DNA of 64,000 nucleotides, taken from Leptolinea sp. UBA5203. Lineage in GTDB: Bacteria > Chloroflexota > Anaerolineae > Anaerolineales > Anaerolineaceae. The notes beneath the pieces were generated by a model, which searched no databases, had not been told where the DNA came from, and was given only the letters and a program-made list of their open reading frames with translations. Below, piece by piece: positions 17,517-25,914 of this stretch. The translations under genes were made by a program, and so were the position numbers. Every line of letters starts with the position of its first letter. The stretch's first letter is position 1. The DNA lies in assembly GCA_002412765.1 (NCBI GenBank), contig DHVR01000030.1:62001-126000 (forward strand), read 5' to 3'.

Positions 17517-18005
17517 CTATTTACACTGTGGGAGGGATGCTTCGGATCCTAAAAAATGGTCATCCGTCTGGTTTTCAAAAGCGGTTTTCTGAGCGTCAAA
17601 GCGGTAAGCTTTTAAGCTGTGTAAAGCGCGCAGCAGCGCTTTTTTCGGCTCAGTTTTGCTCAACACAAGCTGTGCGCCGGCATCCAAAGCGGCTTGATTT
17701 TCTCCAGCAGTTTCGCTGCTAGTCAAAGCCAGGATGGCCGTATCCGGAAGGGATTTTCGCAGGAGTTTAATGGTCTCCATTTCGGCCATTTCCGGACTAT
17801 CCAAATCCAAAAGAACGATATCCGGTTTGCTGGAGAGTTGAATCACGTCATTTCGCGTGGGGATTTCCAGGTTGAATTCTTCCACATCGTATTCTGGTTG
17901 GCTGGTCAGTTCCAGTCCAGGTTCCCCTGTGATGGCAGCAAGCAAGGCTTCACGCATCAAAGGGTGGCTTTCAATGACCAAAACAGAGGCAGATTTAGAA
18001 TTCAT
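17517..18005 (-). CDS. atypical receiver-domain protein without output domain
   Basis: A 162-residue protein consisting of one CheY-like receiver. The phospho-acceptor Asp67 (DIVLLDLDSPEM), a Thr/Ser strand (ILALTSSE) and the conserved Lys (VLSKTEP) are present, but the usual DD acidic pair that binds Mg2+ is E12-S13 (LVIESHPLMREAL). The same stretch in the neighbouring NarL-type regulator is VDDHPMMREAL, so the two look like paralogues, this one having lost its helix-turn-helix. There is also an insert of about 15 residues before the phosphorylation site. I start at 18005 because homology begins there and 11-bp-phased repeats occupy the DNA just upstream; a longer frame from 18044 exists. 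No clear ribosome site is visible. Confidence 0.75.
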   Translation of the reverse strand: MNSKSASVLVIESHPLMREALLAAITGEPGLELTSQPEYDVEEFNLEIPTRNDVIQLSSKPDIVLLDLDSPEMAEMETIKLLRKSLPDTAILALTSSETAGENQAALDAGAQLVLSKTEPKKALLRALHSLKAYRFDAQKTAFENQTDDHFLGSEASLPQCK

Positions 18006-18011
18006 AGGTTC

Positions 18012-18100
18012 AGAATAGCTAAAATCCGCGTTTAATGCATACAATAGGCGTTTAAGTGCTGTTTAAGTTTTGTTTAAGGGGAATGGAAACAGTTGTTTAA
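18012..18100 (-). promoter_or_regulatory. 11-bp-phased direct repeats, probable operator/promoter of the receiver gene
   Basis: CTTAAAC (minus strand) occurs at 18100-18094, 18078-18072, 18067-18061 and 18056-18050, with a relaxed copy ATTAAAC at 18036-18030. The starts are spaced 22, 11, 11 and 20 bases, i.e. one or two helical turns. Tandem heptamers at 11-bp period are the hallmark of operators for OmpR/PhoB-type winged-helix regulators. A TATTCT -10-like box (18017-18012) follows the last copy by 12 bases, close to the geometry of pho promoters, which would start transcription at or very near the ATG at 18005. The identity of the regulator is unknown. Confidence 0.55.
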
Positions 18101-18116
18101 GCTGGAAAATATATAT

Positions 18117-18166
18117 AAAAAAGAGTCTTTTCCCCAACAGAAAATTATTACACGGGAAAAAGACTC
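18117..18166 (-). terminator. terminator of the histidine kinase/response regulator operon
   Basis: On the minus strand GAGTCTTTTTCCC (18166-18154) pairs with GGGGAAAAGACTC (18136-18124) across about 17 bases and is followed by TTTTTTATATAT. It lies 70 bases downstream of the NarL-type regulator stop. Confidence 0.8.
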
Positions 18167-18238
18167 AAAATATGTGTAGTGATGTTTATTGATATTACTA
18201 TATAACAACAGTACTACATATTAATTATCACTGATTTG

Positions 18239-18901
18239 TTAGTTTTTTTTGAAGGTTTTTTTTACCATCGCAACTGCCTGGGAGCGGGTCTCCACATCCA
18301 AGCGCTGTAAAATACGATGCACGTGGGAGCGCACCGTGGCTTCCTCAATATGCAGGATGGCCCCAATTTCCTGGTCCGTTCGTCCCTCACCCAATAAAGC
18401 CAAAATCTCTTCCTGACGGGTCGTTAGGGGTTCATCCGTTGGACTGCTTGTGTGTTTGGAATAGGGATCCACTTTCATTTCGCGTAAATTCTTAAATAAT
18501 TTGACGGCGATCCCGGCCGGTAAATAAGGCACGCCATCGGCCACTTTACGGATGGCTTCCAGCAAGTAAGCTCTGGGCGCGGTCTTGGGGAAATATCCCA
18601 AAGCTCCGGCCTGGATGGCAGCTAACACTTTATCCTGATCTTCCAAACTGGTGACCATCAAGACTTTGGCTTGTGGGTTTTTTTTGCAAATTTCGGTGAC
18701 CGCTTCCAGGCCGTCCATGCCGGGCATGAGCAGATCCATCAGAATGACGCTGGGGTTGAGCGCCTTGGCCAGTTTAATCGCATCCAGACCGTTGCTGGCT
18801 TCAGCAATCACCTGCATGTCTGTTTCTTCATTGAGCGCCGTCATCAAGGCTTCCCGCATCATGGGATGATCGTCCACTATGAGAATTTTTATATGTTCCA
18901 T
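18239..18901 (-). CDS. NarL/LuxR-type response regulator
   Basis: A 220-residue two-domain regulator. The receiver (about 4-120) has the acidic pair D10-D11, phospho-acceptor D56 (VILMDLLMPGMDGLE), the Thr strand (VLMVTSLED) and the Lys (GYFPKTAP). A linker leads to a LuxR-type helix-turn-helix at about 153-215 (LTTRQEEILALLGEGRTDQEI ... TVRSHVHRILQRL). It should bind DNA once phosphorylated by the kinase encoded immediately upstream, from which it is separated by only two bases. Targets are not known; its receiver-only paralogue gene and the giant surface protein gene lie directly downstream. The signature is standard for the family. Confidence 0.93.
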   Translation of the reverse strand: MEHIKILIVDDHPMMREALMTALNEETDMQVIAEASNGLDAIKLAKALNPSVILMDLLMPGMDGLEAVTEICKKNPQAKVLMVTSLEDQDKVLAAIQAGALGYFPKTAPRAYLLEAIRKVADGVPYLPAGIAVKLFKNLREMKVDPYSKHTSSPTDEPLTTRQEEILALLGEGRTDQEIGAILHIEEATVRSHVHRILQRLDVETRSQAVAMVKKTFKKN

Positions 18902-18903
18902 GA

Positions 18904-20616
18904 TTATCCCTTCATTCCCTCGATTTCTCCATTAAAACAAACCACCGTACCCTCCCCAGGATTGGAGCGAATTTCCAAAACACCACCCAACAAAAGCGCC
19001 CGTTCCCGCATATTTTGCAAACCCAAGCCACCTGTTTCGATCTGATCAGGATCAAACCCTTTACCATCATCGATGATTTCGAGGCTCAAATTGTGAGAAG
19101 GAACGTTTTGATCGGATGATGAGCTATTCACAAAAATTTGGATATTGCGAGCCTGCGCATGTTTCAGCGCATTGTTCAAGGCTTCAATCGTAATCCAGAA
19201 AAGGTTTTCATGCCACTCTTGCGGATACTCCTCTAAGGATCCTTCCTGAAGTATGTTGGCCCGCACACCTGCGCGGCGTTCAACCGTCAGCAGTCGGATT
19301 TCCAGATCTTGAATTAAGTTGACATCTCTACCGGTATCGGCAGGTTGAATTTGGTATAACAAACGGCGTGTTTCTTTCAAGGCCTGCCGTGCGCTTTCCT
19401 GAATTCGTTCAGCAATTTCAATAGCACGATCGGTATTGTTCTTTTCCAGTGTGGCAACCAACGTTTCGGAAAAGAGAACCATACCATGAATGGACTGATT
19501 GACCGAATCATGCAGATCCCGAGCCATGCGCTGACGTTCTTCAAAAGCGGCCACTTTCAATATTGCTACTTCTGCCCGTTTGCGTTCTGTAATATCATGA
19601 ATCACGATCAAAAAGCCAATCGTCCTGGCCGCTTTATCAGCCAGGGGCGTGGCGTTGATATCAAACAAAATCACTCTGTCCCCCAGGATGTGTTCAACCT
19701 CAGACCTGATCGGTTTCATTGTGCCGTCAGACCGGCCAATATCCTTCAGCTCGTCCCAAGTTGAAAATATCTGAGCGGCGCCTTGACCCATGGGAACTTG
19801 CTCCCAACCCATAATTTTCAAGGCTACAGGGTTGGCATCCACCAGGCGGAATTGGTCATCCATGACCAGCACTCCATCACTCAAGCGTTCAAAAACGATA
19901 TCGCGGGCAATGGGTACCAGTTCAAATAATCGATATCGGAAGACCGCCCAGGCTAAACCAAATCCCCAAAAAACGAACATAAAGACATTCAGGTCCAAAA
20001 AAGCCAGACTGGGGAAGGGTTGATAGTTGCTCATGTAGAGGATGAAAACCAATAACGGAGGGATGGCGCTGGACACCATCAGGGCAACTTGCCTACGGTA
20101 CAGAGCTGGTGTATTCTGTCCCTTTTGCCAGAGCAGGAAGATCCCTAAACCCACAGGGAAAGCGGCGTATAACGCAAAGGGATAGAGGGGGCCGGGTGTA
20201 TAGCCCAACAAGGGGATGGCTGCGCTGGTATCCATCCAGACCGTGCGGTACACCCAATGAAAAGCATCATCGGTCATTTTTGCGATCAGCAGCAGGGTTG
20301 GGACAATAAATAGAAGGACGATGTTTCGCCGGGTGATCCACTTATCACGGCCCGTGTATTGGAGTACAAAGAGTAGAAATAAAGTGGGGAATAAATAAAT
20401 GCCCAAATACCCAATTTTGCTCCAGAAGAGCATGCCGGACAAATTCAGGCTGGACAATTCCATGCTGTACCCGAAGGCATATAGGGTCATGGAGGTCAGA
20501 AATGCAGAAAATAAGGCAGATCCGCGTGTTGCACGATTCCGCCAGGCAACCCAGGCAAAAATAGCCGAAATAGCAGCGCATAATAAAACAAAAACTGCTA
20601 ACAGGTTGGGGCGCAT
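18904..20616 (-). CDS. membrane sensor histidine kinase (7TM-PAS-HisKA_3-HATPase)
   Basis: A 570-residue kinase. About seven hydrophobic segments fill residues 1-225, resembling the N-terminal 7TM domain of many histidine kinases. A PAS domain follows (about 240-345: DGVLVMDDQFRLVDANPVAL ... GFLIVIHDITERKRAE). The HisKA_3 phosphorylation helix contains the His in RMARDLHDSVNQ (near 367), the NarX-class motif. The ATPase domain has the N-box (ITIEALNNALKHA) and G-boxes (DDGKGFD, GGLGLQNMRERA). The acceptor is almost certainly the adjacent response regulator, whose start lies two bases behind this stop. GGAG lies close before the ATG. The stimulus is unknown but likely a membrane-soluble or membrane-state signal plus a PAS ligand. 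Confidence 0.92.
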   Translation of the reverse strand: MRPNLLAVFVLLCAAISAIFAWVAWRNRATRGSALFSAFLTSMTLYAFGYSMELSSLNLSGMLFWSKIGYLGIYLFPTLFLLFVLQYTGRDKWITRRNIVLLFIVPTLLLIAKMTDDAFHWVYRTVWMDTSAAIPLLGYTPGPLYPFALYAAFPVGLGIFLLWQKGQNTPALYRRQVALMVSSAIPPLLVFILYMSNYQPFPSLAFLDLNVFMFVFWGFGLAWAVFRYRLFELVPIARDIVFERLSDGVLVMDDQFRLVDANPVALKIMGWEQVPMGQGAAQIFSTWDELKDIGRSDGTMKPIRSEVEHILGDRVILFDINATPLADKAARTIGFLIVIHDITERKRAEVAILKVAAFEERQRMARDLHDSVNQSIHGMVLFSETLVATLEKNNTDRAIEIAERIQESARQALKETRRLLYQIQPADTGRDVNLIQDLEIRLLTVERRAGVRANILQEGSLEEYPQEWHENLFWITIEALNNALKHAQARNIQIFVNSSSSDQNVPSHNLSLEIIDDGKGFDPDQIETGGLGLQNMRERALLLGGVLEIRSNPGEGTVVCFNGEIEGMKG

Positions 20617-20786
20617 CTGACTCCGAAAGAATCCATTAACATAGTATGCATGAAACGGGTTGTGCCTGCCGTAAAATAATCGTTACAAACCTACCTAATT
20701 CCGCATAAATACTATAAATAAATTTGGGAATTCTTTCGTTGAAAAACGAATAAAACGAGATCAAATTCGGGGGGATGTGGAATGGG

Positions 20787-20844
20787 TTGAAGAATGGTTT
20801 TTAAGGCGCTATACTGGTACTATCCAAATTCAGTAGTGTACACT
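20787..20844 (+). promoter_or_regulatory. promoter and palindrome upstream of the PadR gene
   Basis: TTGAAG (20787-20792) and TATACT (20810-20815) are separated by 17 bases, an excellent sigma-70-type promoter. The perfect 10-bp palindrome AGTGTACACT (20835-20844) lies just downstream of the expected start of transcription, where a repressor would block it; PadR proteins often bind such dyads and autoregulate. The gene starts at 20876. Confidence 0.6.
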
Positions 20845-20875
20845 TACAGCACTTTACCTTCCAGGAATAAAACCC

Positions 20876-21433
20876 ATGTTATCAAAAACCAACATCGTTT
20901 TGATGGGGTTAATTGCTCAAAAACCTCTTAATCCTTATGAGATTCAGCATATTCTGACCAAGGAGAAAATTAGAGATTGGGTTCCCATCGCCGAGTCTTC
21001 CGTTTATGCCGGTATTCGTTCCCTGCATGAAAAGGGCTATCTTCAGGGGCAAGGACAAAAAGAAAGCAATATGCCCGAAAAAACCGTCTATCGGTTAACT
21101 GAGGATGGTTCAGCGGTATTGCAAGAATCCATTGAGCATAGCTTATCCAGCATGGAATTGGATTTGGTTTCATTGAATCTTGGCCTGTATTTTATGGGTT
21201 TGATAAAAAAAGAGAGGGTATCTGTAATTTTGAATTCAAAGATTAGCAAACTGGATGAAGAAACGCAAACCCTGAAAAAGCAGATGGATGACTCCTCACT
21301 AACGGCCATTGCCAAAGCCATGATCAAACATCGCATTTACCTGTTGTTTTCTGAAGCACGTACCCTTCGCGAGCTGCTCGAAAAAATGGAAAAGGATGCC
21401 GCCGGGGATGAACATCATGCCACTGATGTGTAA
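20876..21433 (+). CDS. PadR family transcriptional regulator
   Basis: A 185-residue protein. The winged helix-turn-helix occupies about 4-85: NIVLMGLIAQKPLNPYEIQ, SVYAGIRSLHEKGYL and a wing with TVYRLTEDGSAVL, a typical PadR signature. The C-terminal half is an alpha-helical dimerisation region with a coiled-coil-like stretch (KISKLDEETQTLKKQM), as in the Vinculin-like PadR subgroup. These regulators usually repress genes for stress response, transport or detoxification when no ligand is bound. The next gene downstream is a riboswitch-controlled cation ATPase, but about 390 bases and a terminator lie between, so a regulatory link is only a guess. It has its own promoter and a palindrome. Confidence 0.85.
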   Translation: MLSKTNIVLMGLIAQKPLNPYEIQHILTKEKIRDWVPIAESSVYAGIRSLHEKGYLQGQGQKESNMPEKTVYRLTEDGSAVLQESIEHSLSSMELDLVSLNLGLYFMGLIKKERVSVILNSKISKLDEETQTLKKQMDDSSLTAIAKAMIKHRIYLLFSEARTLRELLEKMEKDAAGDEHHATDV

Positions 21434-21619
21434 GACAAAATTAGTAAAACAATAAGTGTCAATTCACAATTACAACATAATTACCATAATTATTCTTGTG
21501 CTTAGTGTGTTAACCATACTCAATCACTTTTAAATAAAATCCGAGGACCTGTTCTATTAGAAGTTTCATAGACCTGTCAGATCAGTATTGACATTCGGTT
21601 AACTATCCACTATATTAAA

Positions 21620-21720
21620 CAGGCATGGGGAGTAGCTTTCCCTTTTGGGATTGGATGACCGTCAATACGGAAAATAATTCCCGGTTATCCAGACGATATT
21701 AATTCGTCAAGCAAGACCAT
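21620..21720 (+). promoter_or_regulatory. yybP-ykoY (Mn2+) riboswitch aptamer
   Basis: The conserved blocks of the yybP-ykoY class occur in order and spacing: ATGGGGAGTAGC (21625-21636), a variable hairpin, GACCGTCAATACGG (21657-21670), CCGG (21680-21684 region), another variable hairpin (GACGATATTAATTCGTC), and AAGCAAGACCAT (21709-21720). The outer stem forms by AUGG at the start pairing with CCAU at the end. This class binds Mn2+ at the junction of the two coaxial arms and commonly controls Mn2+ exporters, including P-type ATPases. The 3' outer-stem strand is shared with the following terminator, so Mn2+ binding should favour readthrough. Confidence 0.88.
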
Positions 21721-21744
21721 CACACTGGTTGTGGCGGTCTTTTT
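21713..21744 (+). terminator. riboswitch-controlled intrinsic terminator
   Basis: AAGACC (21713-21718) pairs with GGTCTT (21736-21741), extended by TCACA/TGTG inner pairs around a CTGG loop, followed by a T-run. The first strand overlaps the conserved 3' end of the Mn2+ aptamer, so aptamer closure and terminator formation exclude each other: an ON switch. Confidence 0.85.
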
Positions 21745-21825
21745 ATTTAAGTTTTTTTCGATACAATAGAAAGTACAACACCATCCGCACTTTTTATGAC
21801 AATTAATATTTTGGAGGGTTGCTCA

Positions 21826-24567
21826 ATGAATACATGGTATCAAATGGAGAAAGAACAAATTCTGGCACTTTTAGAGGTGGATTCCCAAAAGGGATTATCC
21901 AACGAGGAAGTTGGTATTCGTAAGGAACGCTACGGCAGTAATGAGCTAGTGGATCGGGGGATTAAAAGTCCCTGGAAAATACTCTTCGAGCAGTTGTCAG
22001 GCTTGATGATTATCATATTAATCATTGCCGCAGCGATTTCCATGTTGCTGGGGGAGACCATTGATGCGATAGCCATTCTCGTCATTGTAGTCCTCAATGC
22101 AATATTGGGATTTTCACAGGAATATCGCGCTGAAAAAGCCATGGCAGCTTTAAAGAAACTCTCTGTTCCCAGAGTGCGCGTACGCCGGGCAGGAAAAGTC
22201 ATTGAGCTCCCCGCACAGGAATTGCTCCCAGGGGATATTGTGCTGATTGAAGCTGGAAATGCCATTCCTGCCGATGGCAGCCTGATCACATCCAGTAATT
22301 TGCGCATTCAGGAATCAGTACTAACGGGTGAATCTGAAGCAGTGGAAAAATCACCCAAGGTGATTAAAACCAACCAATCCTCCCTGGGCGATCAACATAA
22401 CCGCTTATTTATGGGCACGGTTGCCACGTATGGCCGCGGCGAATACATTGTTACAGAGATCGGCATGCAGACTGAATTGGGGAAAATCGCTGAGATGCTG
22501 CAAAGTGTCGGCCAGGAGAGCACCCCCTTGCAGCGCCGGCTGGAACAATTGGGAAAAGGTTTAGCGATTGCGTCCCTGGGCATTGTTGCTTTAGTTTTTA
22601 TAATTGGCCTCTTGCGAGGAGAAGAGCTGCGACTCATGTTTATGACAGCAATCAGTATGGCCGTAGCTGCCATACCTGAAGGTCTCCCCGCTGTTGTTAC
22701 GATTGCGCTGGCCTTCGGCGCACAACGCATGCTGCAACGGCACTCCCTGATCCGCAAATTACCCGCCGTGGAAACCCTGGGTTCTGTAGATGTGATTTGC
22801 TCGGATAAAACCGGTACCCTTACCCAGAACCGGATGACGGTAACCGTGTTGGATGTAGCCGGGTCCAGATTGGACTTGACGGAAACGATGAATTCCTTCA
22901 GTCCCTCTTTACTTAAAAGCGAAAAGCAATCCCTGCCATTAGAAAATAGCGCCATCGCGATGATGTTATTAGGCGGGAGTCTGTGTAATGATGCCATATT
23001 GGAAGAAAAAGAGGATGGAGAGTTTACCGCTATCGGTGACCCAACCGAAGGCGCTTTGATCGTTGCAGCAGCTCAAGCGGGTTTATGGAAAAATGAACTC
23101 GACCAGAATCTTCCCCGGGTTGGAGAATTACCCTTTGATTCTGAGCGCAAACGCATGACGACAGTTCACAAAATTGAGCTTGGAAAATTACCGCAATCTC
23201 TTCAGGAGACTTTTGGCAATCATACCGCTACTCGAAACTTTAACTACGTGGCTTTTACCAAAGGGGCTGTGGATGGACTGTTAGAATTCTCGACTCAAGT
23301 ATGGGTGGGTGGAAAAATTGAACCCATGACAGCGGACTGGAAAGCCCGGATCATGGAAGGCAATAACAAAATGGCCCAGGATGGTATGCGGGTTTTGGGC
23401 ATGGCATTCCATGAACACCCATTTGAGCAGGGTTTAGAAGAACAACAGCCAAAAGAGGAAGCATTAATCTTTATTGGCATGATTGCCATGATAGATCCAG
23501 CTCGTCCAGAAGTCAAAACTGCCGTTCAGACCGCCAGCCAGGCTGGGATTCGTCCCATAATGATTACAGGGGATCACCCCTTAACCGCCCTTTATATCGC
23601 ACGCGAATTGGGGATCACCCAGGAAGGAAGCGTGATGACCGGGCAGGAACTGGCTGAAATTGACATGGATACCCTGCGGGAAAAAGTGAACCACATTTCT
23701 GTCTTTGCACGGGTCTCTCCGGAACACAAACTTAAAATCGTTCAAGCGCTTCAGGACCAGGATCATATCGTGGCCATGACCGGTGACGGAGTTAATGATG
23801 CACCGGCCTTGAAAAAAGCGGATATCGGCGTTGCAATGGGGATCACCGGTACCGATGTATCCAAAGAAGCAGCCGACATGGTGTTACTGGACGATAACTT
23901 CGCCACCATAGTCGCTGCTGTGGAAGAAGGCCGCCGGATCTATGACAACATTCGGAAATTCATCAAATACACCTTGACCTCCAATGCCGGGGAAATCTGG
24001 GTGATGCTGATTGGTCCGTTTGTTGGGCTGGGTCTACCCTTGATGCCCTTGCAAATTTTGTGGGTCAATCTGGTTACAGACGGCCTTCCCGGCCTGGCCT
24101 TGACGGTGGAGCCTGTTGAAAGAAACACGATGAAACGTAAACCGTACCACCCCAACGAGAATATTTTTGGCCGTGGTTTGGCACGGGATATTGTCTGGAT
24201 TGGTTTGTTAATGGGCTTGGCTTCCCTTGCAGTTGGCATATGGGGAATTACCTACGGTACCAGCGGGGAATGGCAAACCATGGTTTTCACCACCCTGACG
24301 TTAGCCCAAATGGGAAATGCTTTTGCCACCCGCTCAGAACGGGATTCTATTTTCCGCCAGGGTTTCCTATCCAACAAGTCTATGCTGGGTGCGGTATTGC
24401 TGACGTTTGTCCTGCAAATGGCTGTGGTTTACCTGCCCCCCCTGCAAGTCGTTTTCCATACTGAAGCGCTGCACTTGACAGAATTATTGGTCAGTTTATT
24501 CGCCAGTGTTATCGTATTCCTCTTGATAGAGTTGGGGAAATTTCTGCTCAATCGAAAACAAGCCTAA
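21826..24567 (+). CDS. P2-type cation ATPase, probable Mn2+ (or Ca2+) exporter
   Basis: A 913-residue SERCA-like P-type ATPase. It shows an N-terminal cation-ATPase domain (MEKEQILALLEVD), the actuator LTGESEAVEKS, the helix-4 ion site AIPEGLP, the phosphorylation site CSDKTGTLTQNRM (D327), the nucleotide domain with FDSERKRM and KGAVDGLL, MITGDHPLTA, the hinge TGDGVNDAPALKKAD, and helix 6 WVNLVTDGLPGLAL. It should pump a divalent cation out of the cytoplasm using ATP. The family alone suggests Ca2+, but the Mn2+ riboswitch leader argues for Mn2+ export, as known for YoaB-type ATPases. The ATG at 21826 is chosen because GGAGG (21813-21817) precedes it; an upstream ATG at 21796 lacks one. A strong terminator follows. 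Confidence 0.92.
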   Translation: MNTWYQMEKEQILALLEVDSQKGLSNEEVGIRKERYGSNELVDRGIKSPWKILFEQLSGLMIIILIIAAAISMLLGETIDAIAILVIVVLNAILGFSQEYRAEKAMAALKKLSVPRVRVRRAGKVIELPAQELLPGDIVLIEAGNAIPADGSLITSSNLRIQESVLTGESEAVEKSPKVIKTNQSSLGDQHNRLFMGTVATYGRGEYIVTEIGMQTELGKIAEMLQSVGQESTPLQRRLEQLGKGLAIASLGIVALVFIIGLLRGEELRLMFMTAISMAVAAIPEGLPAVVTIALAFGAQRMLQRHSLIRKLPAVETLGSVDVICSDKTGTLTQNRMTVTVLDVAGSRLDLTETMNSFSPSLLKSEKQSLPLENSAIAMMLLGGSLCNDAILEEKEDGEFTAIGDPTEGALIVAAAQAGLWKNELDQNLPRVGELPFDSERKRMTTVHKIELGKLPQSLQETFGNHTATRNFNYVAFTKGAVDGLLEFSTQVWVGGKIEPMTADWKARIMEGNNKMAQDGMRVLGMAFHEHPFEQGLEEQQPKEEALIFIGMIAMIDPARPEVKTAVQTASQAGIRPIMITGDHPLTALYIARELGITQEGSVMTGQELAEIDMDTLREKVNHISVFARVSPEHKLKIVQALQDQDHIVAMTGDGVNDAPALKKADIGVAMGITGTDVSKEAADMVLLDDNFATIVAAVEEGRRIYDNIRKFIKYTLTSNAGEIWVMLIGPFVGLGLPLMPLQILWVNLVTDGLPGLALTVEPVERNTMKRKPYHPNENIFGRGLARDIVWIGLLMGLASLAVGIWGITYGTSGEWQTMVFTTLTLAQMGNAFATRSERDSIFRQGFLSNKSMLGAVLLTFVLQMAVVYLPPLQVVFHTEALHLTELLVSLFASVIVFLLIELGKFLLNRKQA

Positions 24568-24580
24568 TGCACTCATGATG

Positions 24581-24619
24581 AAAAAGACCTCCGCCGAAAT
24601 TGCGGAGGTCTTTGTTTTT
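24581..24619 (+). terminator. terminator after the cation ATPase gene
   Basis: AAAGACCTCCGC (24583-24594) pairs perfectly with GCGGAGGTCTTT (24602-24613) across a 7-base loop, followed by GTTTTT. The A-tract before it also allows termination of the convergent DUF302 gene. Confidence 0.9.
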
Positions 24620-24626
24620 AACTATT

Positions 24627-25037
24627 TTATTCCATGGAAAGCGTTACAAAAGCCCGCATCAATCCTTCATAGGCCAACCTGGCAACTTCTTGAACAATCT
24701 CATTCTTCTTAAATGGCTCAATATGCATCATCGGGATTGGGTTGGCGAAAATTACATTGCAGCTTTTCTCGGTGATTTGCATAACTACGACATTGCATGG
24801 CAGGAGAAGGCCAATCCGTTGATCCCCCTGGATAGCCCGGTAGGACAAATTGGGATTGCAGGCTCCTAAAATAACATAAGGAGTCATAAGATTACCGGTA
24901 CTTTCAAATATTTTTTCACTGACATTGACATAAGAAATGATGCCAAAACCTTCTTTCTCTAAGGCTTTGCGTACAATTTCAATAACCGTTTGTGTATTTC
25001 CAGTAATTTCGATGCATTTTGCTAATTCCAAATCCAT
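24627..25037 (-). CDS. DUF302 domain protein
   Basis: A 136-residue soluble protein covering one DUF302 domain: an opening beta-alpha unit (TQTVIEIVRKALEKEGFGIIS), then YVILGACNPNLSYRAI, and IGLLLPCNVVVMQ, which is the family's most conserved stretch with a Cys in each block. DUF302 proteins are small, of unknown biochemical role, and often found near metal or redox-stress genes; the neighbourhood (cation ATPase, hemerythrins) agrees. GAGGAG precedes the ATG at a normal distance. The gene is transcribed towards the ATPase gene and divergently from the hemerythrin cluster. Confidence 0.8.
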   Translation of the reverse strand: MDLELAKCIEITGNTQTVIEIVRKALEKEGFGIISYVNVSEKIFESTGNLMTPYVILGACNPNLSYRAIQGDQRIGLLLPCNVVVMQITEKSCNVIFANPIPMMHIEPFKKNEIVQEVARLAYEGLMRAFVTLSME

Positions 25038-25291
25038 GATGGTCTCCTCTCCGAAATACAGTACTCCCCACTATTGTAAACAATCTTTGGATAAAGAAAA
25101 ACTGTTATGGATATTGTATTTAATACTGCGAACCTATCCCAAGAATAAACCATGAAATGATTTCCACTTTCCATCCGGGAAACCCCATTTATGATAACTT
25201 ATCAAGATAATTAACCTAAAACTTATCCCTTTCACTGGCGCAGATGCTTATGATTATTGGTAACGATCCTGTTTATTTGTTGGAGGCATAT

Positions 25292-25686
25292 ATGGCGTTT
25301 ACATGGTCAGCACAGTATGAAACAAATATTGGTCAGGTTGATGAGCAACACCAAACCATCCCAAATCAAATCAATCAATTGTTGGAGCAAATGAAACTGG
25401 CAAGGCCCGGCATGAATTAAAAGAGCTGCTGATGTTTTTGGACAGCTACACTAAAAAGCACTTTACCGATGAAGAAAAAGTAATGACGGCCAACAAATGC
25501 CCGCTTGAAGAAGTGAATAAACAGCAGCACGCTATCTTTATTTCCAAACTCGAGGAATTTCAGTCTCGGTTTGAAAAGGAAAATGCCAGTGCGGCATTAA
25601 CCCTTGCTGTACAACAAGAATTAATGGATTGGTTTGTAAACCACATTGTTAAAATTGATTTAAAAATGAAAGAGTGCGTTAAATAA
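25292..25686 (+). pseudogene. bacteriohemerythrin, interrupted by a single-base frameshift
   Basis: The start ATG at 25292 (with GGAGG at 25282) opens the frame MAFTWSAQYETNIGQVDEQHQTI, matching its intact neighbours. The frame runs into a TAA at about 25419, while the rest (KARHELKELLMFLDSYTKKHFTDEEKVM ... NKQQHAIF ... DWFVNHIVKID) continues in another frame. Comparison with the next paralogue, which has CAAATGAAACAAGGC where this copy has CAAATGAAACTGGC, places one missing base at about 25400. All iron-ligand His/Glu positions exist across the two frames. It is either a recent pseudogene or a sequencing error in a short A-run; otherwise it would be an O2-binding di-iron protein of about 131 residues. 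Confidence 0.8.
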
Positions 25687-25914
25687 CAAACTTGCGCTTA
25701 CACTGTCGAATCTAGTTTTTAAAATAATTCTCGGCATTTTTACATTATCCTTGTAACCAACCCTACAATCATATTAAATGGGTTGGTTATAATTCTTTTA
25801 TGGATTGGTTTTTAACGTTTTGGATCCAATGGCAGTCTCAATCTACTGTCCAGGCAATCCATGATGTATACCGATGTAATTAATCAAACAAAAATAATAT
25901 TAAGGAGAAACGAT

